From contig JAFVYC010000038.1 in assembly GCA_017500855.1 (NCBI GenBank), positions 1 through 54,717 on the forward strand: 54,717 nt of DNA, in the 5' to 3' direction. A model generated the notes under the pieces. That model had not been told where the DNA came from, did no database searches, and was given only the letters and a program-made list of their open reading frames with translations. How positions within the stretch are numbered: the first letter of the stretch is position 1; each line of letters begins with the position of its first letter. This stretch comes from Clostridia bacterium (GTDB lineage: Bacteria; Bacillota; Clostridia; Christensenellales; CAG-314). A program made the translations under genes and the position numbers. This document shows, in pieces, positions 1 through 9,304 of the stretch.

Positions 1-1313
1 ATGGCACCGTTGATACCCATCATAGCCCAAGATACGCAGTTGTAGAAGCCCATTCCAAGTCCGAAGAAAATCAAGCCGATCATGTATACTACAAGTTGAA
101 TGTTTCTAGGCATAAGTGGGAATGCGCAAAGAATACCGCCACCAACAAGGCCTGCAATTGAACCGATAGAAGCAACTTCCTTTTTACCATACTTCTTTAC
201 AAGTTTTGTTGCAAATGGCATGAAGATGAACATTGGCAAGAAGCCAACCATCATAACAAGACCGGACATGCTTGCGTTACCAAAGTGTGTTGCAAACATG
301 ATTGTGTTTGCAGTGGAAGCAGATTGCATACCAAGGAACATACCCATAGCAGCGATGGTGCAACCAACGGCAGGACGGTTTTTCATGAATGTGCCGAAAG
401 ATTTGAAGATGTTAACGTTTCCGCCTTCTTCAGCATTGAGCTTTTGGTATTCGTTGCCACGGATAGTGATGTTTTTGAGCATGAAGATGAAAAATGCGAA
501 TGCCAAAACGCCCATGATAAGAGCAGCAATAAATACTTTTTCGCCGTGAAGAATTTCCAATTGAGCGCCTGTAAGTGGACTGTACACTTTGTCGCCAATT
601 TGATAACCAAGGCCGGCTTTGTCGCCAAAGATGTTGGGGAAGTTTGGAACGTGGGTAAAGTCATCTGGTGAGAGAGTGAGATTTCCAAGATCGTCCGTTG
701 GCAAAGTTGGAGCAATCTTGTCCCAGAATGCTGTTGTGCCACCTTCTGTCCAAGTGATCTTTTCCCAAATAAGCATTGGAAGAATGATACCAGGGAGCAT
801 ACCACCAATAGCGCCACCGATAGAGCGGAACACGGAAAGAGAAGCTCTTTCTTGTGGGTCTTCCGTAACGATGTTGAGCATTGTTCCGTAGGGAACGTTT
901 GCAACTGTGTATGCTGCATCCCAAACAACATAGCCCAAAATAAACAAAATTACTTTGATAATTGTGTCTGCTTTGGGGAATGGAAGGAATACTGCAGCGC
1001 CACCTACAACAAGACCAATAGCACCAATAAGTATGTATGTTTTATACTTACCAAGCTTGTACTTTCTTTTGTCGCTGTCGATGAGTGTACCAATGAGTGG
1101 GTCATTGATGGCATCCCATGCTTGAACGAGCAAAAGAAGGATTGAGAATAGGCCAGTTTCCATCATCATGTAAACAAGCCAAAAGGTTTGCACTGTACCC
1201 TTGAGACCAAAACTCAGGTTACATGCGGCATCGCCGGCTGCATATGCAAGCTTATCACGAATGCCGAACTTGCGCTTGCCGTTTGCATCAAGCGCTACTT
1301 CTTTTTTAGCCAT
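1..1313 (-). CDS. GPH-family sugar/glucuronide:cation symporter (3' end cut by window edge)
   Basis: Membrane transporter of the glycoside-pentoside-hexuronide family (MelB/GusB-like, MFS_2 fold), expected to import a glycoside or hexuronide with a cation. I read 437 codons on the minus strand from ATG 1311-1313, which has a strong AGGAGG site 5 nt upstream; the C-terminus lies outside the window. The N-terminal part carries the family signature WDAINDPLIGTLID, followed by alternating hydrophobic helices and the VPYGTML-type stretch seen in this family. It is divergent from a glucuronate operon, so a glucuronide or oligosaccharide is the likely substrate. That is inferred from context; the family also contains melibiose, xyloside and raffinose carriers. 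Opposite-strand open frames here are shadows. Confidence 0.92.
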   Translation of the reverse strand, partial: MAKKEVALDANGKRKFGIRDKLAYAAGDAACNLSFGLKGTVQTFWLVYMMMETGLFSILLLLVQAWDAINDPLIGTLIDSDKRKYKLGKYKTYILIGAIGLVVGGAAVFLPFPKADTIIKVILFILGYVVWDAAYTVANVPYGTMLNIVTEDPQERASLSVFRSIGGAIGGMLPGIILPMLIWEKITWTEGGTTAFWDKIAPTLPTDDLGNLTLSPDDFTHVPNFPNIFGDKAGLGYQIGDKVYSPLTGAQLEILHGEKVFIAALIMGVLAFAFFIFMLKNITIRGNEYQKLNAEEGGNVNIFKSFGTFMKNRPAVGCTIAAMGMFLGMQSASTANTIMFATHFGNASMSGLVMMVGFLPMFIFMPFATKLVKKYGKKEVASIGSIAGLVGGGILCAFPLMPRNIQLVVYMIGLIFFGLGMGFYNCVSWAMMGINGA

Positions 1314-1353
1314 AATTTTCCTCCTATTAAATTTTTTATAGCTAGACTAAACA

Positions 1354-1382
1354 ATTGTAAACTATAACTAAACAAAAGTCAA
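1354..1382 (-). promoter_or_regulatory. SigA-type promoter of the transporter gene
   Basis: On the minus strand TTGACT (1377-1382) and TACAAT (1354-1359) are separated by exactly 17 bp, about 40 nt upstream of the transporter start codon. The direct repeat ACTAAACAA occurs at 1346-1354 and 1367-1375, 21 bp apart (two helical turns). It flanks or overlaps the -10 element and could be a regulator site. Confidence 0.7.
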
Positions 1383-1425
1383 TACTCATTTTGAAAAAAA
1401 AGGCGAAAAATAGCGGTTATTTTTC

Positions 1426-1443
1426 AGTTTTAAGTATAAAACT
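1426..1443. promoter_or_regulatory. Palindrome between divergent promoters, possible operator
   Basis: AGTTTTA-AGTA-TAAAACT is a perfect 7-bp inverted repeat with a 4-nt spacer. It lies in the intergenic region between the transporter and the GH2/hexuronate operon, upstream of both promoters. No regulator gene is nearby, so which protein would bind it is unknown. Confidence 0.35.
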
Positions 1444-1680
1444 AACACTAGTGTGGCATTGCTGTTATACGCATTGAACTTTAGTTTTGTCACGTCAAAT
1501 GGAAAACAATTTGTTCCAAAAAACTTGTTGAACATAATTGCTTATTGTTGCAATCAGGCGCTGTATTCTTGCATGTGGCATTGCGTTGACACACACATTT
1601 CAACTTTGAATGTTTTTGTCTATGTGCAAAAAACAGCTAAAAATTTGTGCAAATTGTTTTATTTTTTGTTTTTTTTGGTA

Positions 1681-1709
1681 TTGACATTTGCTATTGGATG
1701 GTTTATAAT
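1681..1709 (+). promoter_or_regulatory. Consensus SigA promoter of the hexuronate operon
   Basis: TTGACA (1681-1686), a 17-bp spacer and TATAAT (1704-1709) match the consensus perfectly. Transcription would start near 1716, giving a leader of about 60 nt before the GH2 gene. A promoter this strong in a catabolic operon implies repression by a protein not encoded in the window. Confidence 0.85.
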
Positions 1710-1777
1710 AACAAATGGCGAAATGTTCGGTTTTGCCATTGAGACGCTATTATTTTTTTTGATATATGGAGGCTACA

Positions 1778-4033
1778 ATGAGAAAAATCATCTCCCTTAA
1801 CAACGGCTGGCAATTCTACAAAGGGGTGGATTTTGCCGGTGAAAGACAACAAGCGGAACAAATCAACATTCCCCATTCTTGGAACGCAATCGACGGTCAA
1901 GATGGTGGCAACGACTACTTCCGTGGCACTTGTTTGTACGAGAAGTCCATTTCCGCAAGCCAGTTGAAGCAAGGCGCACGTTGCTACTTGGAAATCAACG
2001 GTGCAAACTCTTCCGAAACGGTGTACTTCAACGGCGAAAAACTTGCAAGTCACGACGGTGGCTACTCTACTTGGAGAGTGGACTTGACCGACCACATCAA
2101 GGAAGAAAACCAACTTTCAATTGAAGTAGACAACGCTCCCAACGACAGAGTTTACCCACAAATGGCAGACTTCACGTTCTACGGCGGAATCTACCGTGAC
2201 GTAAACCTCATTTTTGTAGACGACACGCACTTTGATTTGGACTACTACGGCGGAAAGGGAGTGATGATAACTCCAATTGTAGAAGGCAAGAATGCAAGTG
2301 TAGAAATCAGAACATTTGTTAAAAATCTTGCTGAAGGCGACAGCCTTGTGTACGAAATTTGCGATGGCGACAAGTCTGTTGCAAAATGCGATGCTTGCAA
2401 TGATACTCACACATTCACAATTGAAAACGTTCACTTGTGGCACGGCAGAAAAGATCCACACTTGTACACAGCAAAAGTAAGCATTGTTCGTGGTGGTCAA
2501 GTTTTGGACAACCTTGAAATTCCATTCGGTTGCAGATCTTTCGAAATTCATCCCGAAAAAGGCTTCATTTTGAATGGCGAAGAATATCCACTTCGTGGTG
2601 TTTCCCGTCACCAAGACAGATTGGGCGTTGGTAACGCTTTGACAAAGGCTCATCACGAAGAAGACATGGACCTTATTTGTGAAGTTGGCGCAACAACAAT
2701 TCGCCTTGCTCACTACCAACACGACCAATATTTCTACGATTTGTGCGACCAACGTGGTATGGTTGTTTGGGCGGAAATTCCCTACATTTCCAAGCACATG
2801 CCAACCGGTAGAGAAAACACAATTTCTCAAATGAAAGAACTTGTGACACAATGCTACAACCACCCATCCATTGTTGTTTGGGGACTTTCCAACGAAATCA
2901 CAATCAGTGGTTCCGACGAAGATCTTTTGGAAAACCATCGCATTTTGAACGACATTTGTCACGACATGGACAAAACCCGTTTGACAACAATTGCATGCGT
3001 TTCCATGTGCAGTATGGACGACCCGTATATCAAAATTCCCGATGTAGTAAGCTACAATCACTACTTCGGTTGGTACGGTGGCGACACAAGCATGAACGGC
3101 CCTTGGTTCGACAAATTCCACGCACAACACCCAAGCATTCCGATTGGTTGTTCCGAGTACGGTTGCGAGGCGTTGAACTGGCACAGTTCCAGCCCATTCC
3201 AAGGCGACTACACCGAAGAATACCAAGCATTCTACCACGAAGAACTCATCAAGCAATTGTTCTCTCGCAAGTATATGTGGGCAACACACGTTTGGAACAT
3301 GTTCGACTTTGGCGCAGACGCACGTGCTGAAGGTGGCGAAAACGGACAAAACCACAAAGGTCTTGTAACGATGGACCGCAAGTACAAGAAGGATTCCTTC
3401 TTTGCATACAAAGCATGGCTTTCCGACGAACCATTTGTTCATCTTTGCGGAAAGAGATACGTCGACAGAGTAGAAGACGTTACAAAAGTTACCGTGTACT
3501 CCAACCAACCGGAAGTTGAATTGTTTGCAAACGGTGTTTCCTTGGGCAAAAAGACGGCTGAAGACCATTTCTTCCGTTTTGACGTTCCAAACGTTGGCGA
3601 AACAACATTGGTTGCAAAAGCAGGCGACCTTTCCGACGAAGGACAACTTCGCAAAGTAGACGAAATGAACCCCGACTACATCTTGAAGGAACAAGGCGCA
3701 ATTTTGAACTGGTTCGATGTTGATGCGCCCGAAGGACGCTACAGTTTGAACGACAAGATTTCCGACATCATGAAGTCTTTCTGGGGCAAAATTTGGTTTG
3801 TTCGCCTTGGCTTGAAACTCAAGAAGAAAATGAGCGCAGGCAAGAAAGGCGAAAAGAAGAGTGGGGGTTTCGACGTTGACATGAGCGCAACAGGCGGACT
3901 TATGCAAATGATGGGTGGCTTCACCGTTCTTCGCCTTGCATCCATGATTGGCATGGCAAACGTCACCTTTACCAAGGAAGAACTCTTGAAAATGAACAAG
4001 CAACTCAACCGCATCAAGAAACCTAGAAAATAG
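1778..4033 (+). CDS. Glycoside hydrolase family 2 (beta-glucuronidase/beta-galactosidase type)
   Basis: A 751-residue enzyme, first gene of the operon. It has an N-terminal sugar-binding jelly roll (about 1-150), an Ig-like domain, a TIM barrel with acid/base Glu about 373 in the GLSNEI motif and nucleophile Glu about 460 in CSEYG, and a DUF4982-like beta domain after the barrel. A lysine-rich C-terminal tail is of a kind I associate with GH2 proteins of Firmicutes. I chose ATG 1778 because the in-frame ATG at 1766 lies on the ribosome-binding site (GGAGG) for 1778. No signal peptide is visible, so it is probably cytoplasmic. The following genes degrade glucuronate, which favours cleavage of imported beta-glucuronides. 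Sequence alone does not separate this from beta-galactosidase activity. Confidence 0.88.
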   Translation: MRKIISLNNGWQFYKGVDFAGERQQAEQINIPHSWNAIDGQDGGNDYFRGTCLYEKSISASQLKQGARCYLEINGANSSETVYFNGEKLASHDGGYSTWRVDLTDHIKEENQLSIEVDNAPNDRVYPQMADFTFYGGIYRDVNLIFVDDTHFDLDYYGGKGVMITPIVEGKNASVEIRTFVKNLAEGDSLVYEICDGDKSVAKCDACNDTHTFTIENVHLWHGRKDPHLYTAKVSIVRGGQVLDNLEIPFGCRSFEIHPEKGFILNGEEYPLRGVSRHQDRLGVGNALTKAHHEEDMDLICEVGATTIRLAHYQHDQYFYDLCDQRGMVVWAEIPYISKHMPTGRENTISQMKELVTQCYNHPSIVVWGLSNEITISGSDEDLLENHRILNDICHDMDKTRLTTIACVSMCSMDDPYIKIPDVVSYNHYFGWYGGDTSMNGPWFDKFHAQHPSIPIGCSEYGCEALNWHSSSPFQGDYTEEYQAFYHEELIKQLFSRKYMWATHVWNMFDFGADARAEGGENGQNHKGLVTMDRKYKKDSFFAYKAWLSDEPFVHLCGKRYVDRVEDVTKVTVYSNQPEVELFANGVSLGKKTAEDHFFRFDVPNVGETTLVAKAGDLSDEGQLRKVDEMNPDYILKEQGAILNWFDVDAPEGRYSLNDKISDIMKSFWGKIWFVRLGLKLKKKMSAGKKGEKKSGGFDVDMSATGGLMQMMGGFTVLRLASMIGMANVTFTKEELLKMNKQLNRIKKPRK

Positions 4034-4084
4034 GCACCCCGTGGTTGCGTAATTCAACATTTTTGTAGTAGTAACAAATTTATT

Positions 4085-5497
4085 ATGAAAAGTTTTTTGA
4101 ACAAAGATTTTTTGTTGAACAACCAAACTGCTCGCACTCTGTACCATGAGTGCGCAGCAGGATTGCCAATAATTGATTACCATTGCCACGTCAGCCCAAA
4201 GGAAATTTTCCAAGATTTGCACTTTGAAAACATCACTCAAGTTTGGCTGTACGGCGATCACTACAAGTGGCGCATCATGCGTTCCAATGGTGTAGACGAA
4301 AAGTACATCACGGGAGATGCAACCGACAAGGAAAAGTTCTTTGCTTTTGCATCGGCTTTGCCCAAGGCTATTGGTAACCCAATGTACCACTGGTGTCACT
4401 TGGAACTTCAACGCTACTTCGGCTACTGCGGAACTCTTTCCGAAGACACTGCCGAAGAAGTTTGGAACTTGACTTCCGAGAAACTTAAAGACCCAAAAAT
4501 GGGGGTACGTGGTTTGATAAAACAAAGCAACGTTGCTTTTGTTGGAACAACAGACGACCCAATTGACAGCCTTGAATGGCACGTAAAAATCAAGGAAGAT
4601 CCAACAATCGACACGGTTGTTGCGCCTTCTTTCCGCCCCGACAAAGCCTTGAATATTGAAAAGCCCGACTGGCTTGCTTACGTTGCAAAACTTGCCGACG
4701 TTTGCGGTTTTGAAATTGACGGGCTTGAAAGCATGAAGCGTGCAATCAACAGTCGCATCCAACATTTTCATCAATGTGGATGCAAAGCAAGCGACCACGG
4801 TTTGGACTACGTTTTCTACCGTGAAGCATCGGACGAGGACGTTGACGCTATTTTGAAAATTGCTTTGAGTGGGCAAGCAGTCAACTTGGAGCAAGCGGAA
4901 AAAGTCAAAACTGCGTTGCTTCTTCATTGCGCCCGCAAGTACGCTGAACTTGGTTGGGTGATGCAACTGCATTTCAACTGTATGCGCAATCCAAACAGTT
5001 TGGCATTTGAAAAATTGGGGCCTGACAGCGGTTTCGATTGCATTGGCCCAAACAATTCCAGTCGTGCAGTTGCAAAGATTTTGGACAATTTGTACAAAAC
5101 CAACAGTTTGCCCAAAACAATTTTGTACAGTTTGGATGCAGGCGACAACGCATTTTTGGACACTTTGATTGGCGCATTCCAAGGCACGGAAGTTGCAGGA
5201 AAAATTCAACACGGCAGTGCTTGGTGGTTCAACGACAACAAACAAGGCATGCGTGACCAACTTGTCAGCCTTGCAAATTTGAGTTTGCTTGGTAACTTTG
5301 TTGGCATGCTTACCGACTCTCGCAGTTTTTTGAGTTACACTCGCCACGAATACTTCCGTCGCATTTTGTGCGGACTTGTTGGCGAATGGGTGGAAAACGG
5401 CGAATATCCCAACGATGAAAAGCAACTTCAAAATATTGTCGGTGGAATTTGTTACTACAACGCACTCAAGTACTTTGGCTTGAACAAGGAGGATTAA
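4085..5497 (+). CDS. uxaC: Glucuronate (uronate) isomerase
   Basis: A 470-residue protein of the UxaC family (amidohydrolase-like barrel), which converts D-glucuronate to D-fructuronate and D-galacturonate to D-tagaturonate. The N-terminus FLNKDFLLNNQTARTLYHE followed by DYHCHVSPKEI is the family start, with the HxH metal-site-like motif. Length is typical. It lies 51 nt after the GH2 gene and 1 nt before uxuA; no clear Shine-Dalgarno sequence precedes ATG 4085, so expression may depend on coupling within the operon mRNA. It is cytoplasmic and the first step of the pathway encoded downstream. Confidence 0.96.
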   Translation: MKSFLNKDFLLNNQTARTLYHECAAGLPIIDYHCHVSPKEIFQDLHFENITQVWLYGDHYKWRIMRSNGVDEKYITGDATDKEKFFAFASALPKAIGNPMYHWCHLELQRYFGYCGTLSEDTAEEVWNLTSEKLKDPKMGVRGLIKQSNVAFVGTTDDPIDSLEWHVKIKEDPTIDTVVAPSFRPDKALNIEKPDWLAYVAKLADVCGFEIDGLESMKRAINSRIQHFHQCGCKASDHGLDYVFYREASDEDVDAILKIALSGQAVNLEQAEKVKTALLLHCARKYAELGWVMQLHFNCMRNPNSLAFEKLGPDSGFDCIGPNNSSRAVAKILDNLYKTNSLPKTILYSLDAGDNAFLDTLIGAFQGTEVAGKIQHGSAWWFNDNKQGMRDQLVSLANLSLLGNFVGMLTDSRSFLSYTRHEYFRRILCGLVGEWVENGEYPNDEKQLQNIVGGICYYNALKYFGLNKED

Positions 5498-5498
5498 C

Positions 5499-6587
5499 AT
5501 GCCTATGCAAATGACTTTTCGCTGGTATGGCGAAGGTAACGACAGAATAAGTTTGCAAGACATCAAGCAAATTCCCGGCGTGACTGGTATTGTGTGGGCT
5601 CTCCACGACAAAATGCCCGGGGAAATTTGGCAAATTGAAGAAATTGCAAAGGTAAAAGAACAGTTGGACAAGTACGGTTTCAACATGGACGTGGTGGAAT
5701 CGGTAAACGTTCACGACGACATCAAAATTGGTTTGCCATCAAGAGATTTGTATATCGAAAACTACAAGCAAACCATCAAAAATCTTGCAAAATTTGGTGT
5801 CAAAGTTATTTGTTACAACTTTATGCCAATTTTCGACTGGACTAGATCGGATTTGTTCCACCCTGTTGGAGACGGTTCCACAGCCTTGTTCTACGAAAAG
5901 GGAATGATTCAGGAAGACTACAATGCAATGGCAAAGTACATTCTTGATTTCACCGAAAAGTACAACATGTCTTTCCCCGGTTGGGAGCCAGAAAGAATGG
6001 CAAAGTTGGACGAACTTTTCAAATTGTACCAAGGTGTTGACCACGAAAAACTTTGGCAAAACCTCAAGTACTTTTTGGAAGCAATCATGCCAACTTGCGA
6101 GGAAACAGGCATCAAAATGGCAATTCACATGGACGACCCACCGTGGGATATCTTTGGTTTGCCACGTTTGCTTGTGGACGAAGCAAGCATCGACAGGTTC
6201 TTGGCAATGGTCGACCATCCTTGCAACTGCTTGACACTTTGCAGTGGCAGTTTGAATGCCAACCCCAACAACGACGTTGCAAAAATCGTTCGCAAACATT
6301 GCGACAGAATTGCTTTTGCGCACATTCGCAACGTTAAGCACTTCGAAAATGGCGACTTTTCCGAAGCAAGCCACCGTGATTGCGATGGCGACACAAGAAT
6401 TTTGGACATTTTGAAGGCTTACCACGATTGTGGCTACGAAGGATACATTCGTCCCGACCACGGCCGTCACTTGTGGGGAGAACAACCCGGCACAGTTCGC
6501 CCGGGTTACGGCTTGTACGACAGAGCGCTTGGCATCATGTACATGCTTGGCGTTTGGGATATGCTAGACAAACTTGAAAATAAATAA
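5499..6587 (+). CDS. uxuA: Mannonate dehydratase
   Basis: A 362-residue UxuA-type enzyme that dehydrates D-mannonate to 2-keto-3-deoxy-D-gluconate. The N-terminal MTFRWYGEGND and GIVWALHD segments, the MDDPPW metal-site region and the C-terminal RPDHGR motif all belong to the family. The AAGGAGG site before ATG 5499 is strong. It sits between uxaC and the mannonate oxidoreductase, so the gene order follows isomerase, dehydratase, reductase. No disruption is seen. Confidence 0.96.
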   Translation: MPMQMTFRWYGEGNDRISLQDIKQIPGVTGIVWALHDKMPGEIWQIEEIAKVKEQLDKYGFNMDVVESVNVHDDIKIGLPSRDLYIENYKQTIKNLAKFGVKVICYNFMPIFDWTRSDLFHPVGDGSTALFYEKGMIQEDYNAMAKYILDFTEKYNMSFPGWEPERMAKLDELFKLYQGVDHEKLWQNLKYFLEAIMPTCEETGIKMAIHMDDPPWDIFGLPRLLVDEASIDRFLAMVDHPCNCLTLCSGSLNANPNNDVAKIVRKHCDRIAFAHIRNVKHFENGDFSEASHRDCDGDTRILDILKAYHDCGYEGYIRPDHGRHLWGEQPGTVRPGYGLYDRALGIMYMLGVWDMLDKLENK

Positions 6588-6605
6588 CCTATCAAAGGAG
6601 ACAAT

Positions 6606-7451
6606 ATGATCAAACTTCCATTGAATATTGACTACAGCGGAAAAGTTGTAGTAGTTACAGGCGCCGGTGGGCTTATTTGTGGCGCAATGGCACGTGCTTT
6701 TGCTCAATGTGGCGCAAAAGTTGCCGCTCTCGACCTCAACGAAGAAGCAGTAAAAAAACTTGCTGACGAACTTGTTGCCGAAGGTTTTGTTTGCAAAGGC
6801 TACAAGGCAAACGTTTTGGATGGCGAAGCGCTTGAACAAGTTCACCAAGCAGTTTTGGCTGACCTTGGCCCATGCGACATTTTGGTTAATGGCGCCGGAG
6901 GAAACAACCCAAGAGCAACAACGGACAACGAATACCATCACGAAGCGCAAGAAGGAAAAAAATCCTTCTTCGATTTGGACAGCAGTGGCGTGGACTTTGT
7001 GTTTAAACTCAACTTCCAAGGCACGTTGCTTCCCACACAAGCATTTGCAAAGGACATGTGCGCAAAAAAGAGTGGTTGCATTTTGAACATTTCTTCCATG
7101 AATGCCTACACACCTTTGACAAAAATTCCCGCATATTCCGCAGCAAAAGCAGGCATTTCCAACTTTACACAATGGCTTGCAACTCACTTTGCAGGAACAG
7201 GCATCCGTTGCAATGCAATTGCTCCAGGATTTTTGGTTTCCGCACAAAACAAGGCGTTGTTGTTCAACCCAGATGGAACACCAACAGCACGTTCGGCAAA
7301 GATTTTGAACGGCACACCCACAAAGAGATTTGTTGATGCCGACGAACTTTTGGGCGCAACGTTGTTCCTTTGCGATGAAGCGTGCGCTTCGGCAATCACA
7401 GGCGTGGTGCTTCCAATTGACTGTGGCTTTGCTGCATATTCGGGGGTATAA
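6606..7451 (+). CDS. Short-chain dehydrogenase, D-mannonate oxidoreductase (fructuronate reductase) type
   Basis: A 281-residue SDR enzyme expected to reduce D-fructuronate to D-mannonate with NAD(P)H. The nucleotide-binding loop TGAGGLICG lies at about residue 18, the NGAGG motif in the middle, and the catalytic YSAAKAG (YxxxK) near residue 180. The AAGGAGAC site precedes ATG 6606. Many bacteria use the long-chain dehydrogenase UxuB for this step; here an SDR sits in the operon slot that pathway logic reserves for it. The exact substrate is inferred from the neighbours uxaC and uxuA. An alternative is a gluconate or KDG dehydrogenase of the same SDR family. Confidence 0.88.
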   Translation: MIKLPLNIDYSGKVVVVTGAGGLICGAMARAFAQCGAKVAALDLNEEAVKKLADELVAEGFVCKGYKANVLDGEALEQVHQAVLADLGPCDILVNGAGGNNPRATTDNEYHHEAQEGKKSFFDLDSSGVDFVFKLNFQGTLLPTQAFAKDMCAKKSGCILNISSMNAYTPLTKIPAYSAAKAGISNFTQWLATHFAGTGIRCNAIAPGFLVSAQNKALLFNPDGTPTARSAKILNGTPTKRFVDADELLGATLFLCDEACASAITGVVLPIDCGFAAYSGV

Positions 7452-7452
7452 C

Positions 7453-8010
7453 ATGAGCAAGTACATTCCCGTTGTAGTTATCAAAGAACTTTCCGAAACG
7501 GACAAAATTTTGACTGCTTTGAGAAAGAGCGACATCAACTGCGCCGAAATTACTTTCCGTACTGCGTGCGCAAGAGATGCCATTGAATATGCGTGCAAAA
7601 ACTACCCCGACATGAACGTTGGAGCAGGCACGGTTATCAACGAAGAACAATGCAAGCAAGCAATTGAAGCAGGCGCACAGTTCATCGTTTCCCCCGGCCT
7701 TTCCGTTTCCGTTGCAAAAGTGTGCAAAGAGCACAATGTTCCGTACTACCCCGGATGTGTGACACCAACGGAAATCATGGCAGCGTTGGATTTGGGCATT
7801 ACAATTGTCAAATTCTTCCCTGCAAACATCTACGGCGGTTTGAAAGCATTGAAAGCGCTTTCCGCACCTTTCCCACAAGTGAAATTCATTCCAACAGGCG
7901 GTGTGGACAGAAGCAATATCGACGAATTTTTGGCATTTGACAAAGTTCACGCAATTGGCGGTTCGTTCTTTGTCAAGGAAGCACTAGAAAAAATGGAGGG
8001 CAACGACTAA
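7453..8010 (+). CDS. eda: KDPG/KHG aldolase
   Basis: A 185-residue class I aldolase that splits 2-keto-3-deoxy-6-phosphogluconate into pyruvate and glyceraldehyde-3-phosphate. Catalytic Glu32 is in CAEITFRT and the Schiff-base Lys120 is in IVKFFPA; the phosphate-binding IPTGGV motif follows. I chose ATG 7453, one nucleotide after the stop of the upstream gene, because the family begins just before the VVVIKEL segment. It is somewhat shorter than E. coli Eda (213 residues), but all key motifs are present. It overlaps the kdgK start by one base (TAATG), suggesting translational coupling. Confidence 0.95.
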   Translation: MSKYIPVVVIKELSETDKILTALRKSDINCAEITFRTACARDAIEYACKNYPDMNVGAGTVINEEQCKQAIEAGAQFIVSPGLSVSVAKVCKEHNVPYYPGCVTPTEIMAALDLGITIVKFFPANIYGGLKALKALSAPFPQVKFIPTGGVDRSNIDEFLAFDKVHAIGGSFFVKEALEKMEGND

Positions 8011-9032
8011 TGAAAAAAGTTGTGACATTTGGCGAACTTATGCTTCGCCTTGCACCGGAAAACTACTTGCGTTTTTTGCAAAGTGACAAGTACCAAGCAA
8101 CCTTTGGCGGTGCAGAAGCAAACGTGGCAGTTTCCCTTGCCAACTACGGCATTCCTGCTTGCTTTGTTAGCAAACTTCCCGCACACGAAATTGGCCAAGC
8201 AGCAGTCAACTCTTTGCGCAAGTTTGGCGTAGACACATCCATGGTTGTTCGTGGTGGCGAAAGAGTTGGTATCTACTACTGCGAAAAAGGCGCAAGCCAA
8301 CGCCCATCCAAAGTTATCTACGACAGAGCATATTCTTCCATTGCAATGGCAAAGCCGGAAGATTTCGCTTGGAAAAACATTTTGAAGGACGTTTGTTGGT
8401 TCCATTTCACAGGAATCACACCTGCGCTTTCCGACCAAGTTGCGCAAATTTGCTTGGATGCACTCAAAGTTTGCAAAGAAATGGGCATCACAGTTTCGTG
8501 CGACCTCAACTTCCGCAAAAAACTTTGGTCAAAGGAAAAGGCAGGCCAAGTGATGGGCGAACTTTGCCACTACATCGACTACTGCATTGCCAACGAAGAA
8601 GATGCAAAAGACGTGTTTGGTATTGAAGCGGAAAACACCGACATCTACGGTGGAAAACTCAACCACGAGGGCTACGTTTCCGTTGCAAAACAACTTACCG
8701 ACAGATTTGGTTTCAAGGGCGTTGCAATCACTCTTCGTGAAAGCAAGTCGGCAAACGACAACGATTGGTCGGGCATGTTGTACACAGGTGGCAAGGCGTA
8801 TTTCAGCAAAAAGTACTCCATGCACATTGTTGACCGTGTTGGTGGTGGCGACTCCTTTGGTGGTGGCTTGATCTACTCGCTTATCAACGGTTTCGAACCA
8901 CAAAGGTGCATTGAATTTGCCGTTGCTGCAAGTTGCTTGAAGCACACAATCGAAGGCGACTACAACATGGTTTCCGTTCAAGAAGTTTTGAATCTTGCCG
9001 GCGGAGATGCAAGTGGCCGTGTTCAAAGATAA
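8010..9032 (+). CDS. kdgK: 2-keto-3-deoxygluconate kinase (PfkB family)
   Basis: A 340-residue ribokinase/PfkB-type sugar kinase. The N-terminal VTFGELMLRLAPE, the GGAEANVA substrate loop and the C-terminal GGGDSFGGG anion-hole motif with catalytic Asp281 identify the family. In this operon it phosphorylates KDG to KDPG, the substrate of the aldolase upstream. The start ATG 8010 overlaps the eda stop codon. It is the last gene of the operon; a strong terminator follows 25 nt after its stop. Confidence 0.94.
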   Translation: MKKVVTFGELMLRLAPENYLRFLQSDKYQATFGGAEANVAVSLANYGIPACFVSKLPAHEIGQAAVNSLRKFGVDTSMVVRGGERVGIYYCEKGASQRPSKVIYDRAYSSIAMAKPEDFAWKNILKDVCWFHFTGITPALSDQVAQICLDALKVCKEMGITVSCDLNFRKKLWSKEKAGQVMGELCHYIDYCIANEEDAKDVFGIEAENTDIYGGKLNHEGYVSVAKQLTDRFGFKGVAITLRESKSANDNDWSGMLYTGGKAYFSKKYSMHIVDRVGGGDSFGGGLIYSLINGFEPQRCIEFAVAASCLKHTIEGDYNMVSVQEVLNLAGGDASGRVQR

Positions 9033-9056
9033 TCTTTCATATTTTTAGCTAAAAAG

Positions 9057-9083
9057 CACGCTGTTTGTTCAGCGTGTTTTTTT
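9057..9083 (+). terminator. Rho-independent terminator of the hexuronate operon
   Basis: CACGCTG (9057-9063), a 6-nt loop and CAGCGTG (9070-9076) are followed by seven T (9077-9083). Confidence 0.92.
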
Positions 9084-9169
9084 GTTTGTATTTTTTTTAG
9101 TGTCCTTGGGTGCAAAAACCGAAAAGCAAAATTATTTTCAAAAATGTTAAACAAAATTTCAATTTGCTA

Positions 9170-9198
9170 TTGAATTGCAAGTGGGATTGTGGTATTAT
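9170..9198 (+). promoter_or_regulatory. Promoter of the GH16 gene
   Basis: TTGAAT (9170-9175), a 17-bp spacer and TATTAT (9193-9198) with an extended -10 TGG. The arrangement resembles the promoter at 15967-15995. The leader of about 100 nt has no obvious structure. Confidence 0.6.
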
Positions 9199-9304
9199 AT
9201 AAGTGTAAATATTTTTATACTTTATATCTATAAAAATATGTGATTTTTTGCCTTGTAAAAGTAGAACTACGGCTGACAAAATGCCGTTGCAAAGTTGGAG
9301 AAAA

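Noticed and set aside
2117..5686. A 1189-codon open frame on the minus strand
   Set aside because: It lies wholly opposite the well-supported GH2 and uxaC genes, has low-complexity Cys/Val/Phe-rich translation and no start signals; it results from codon bias.
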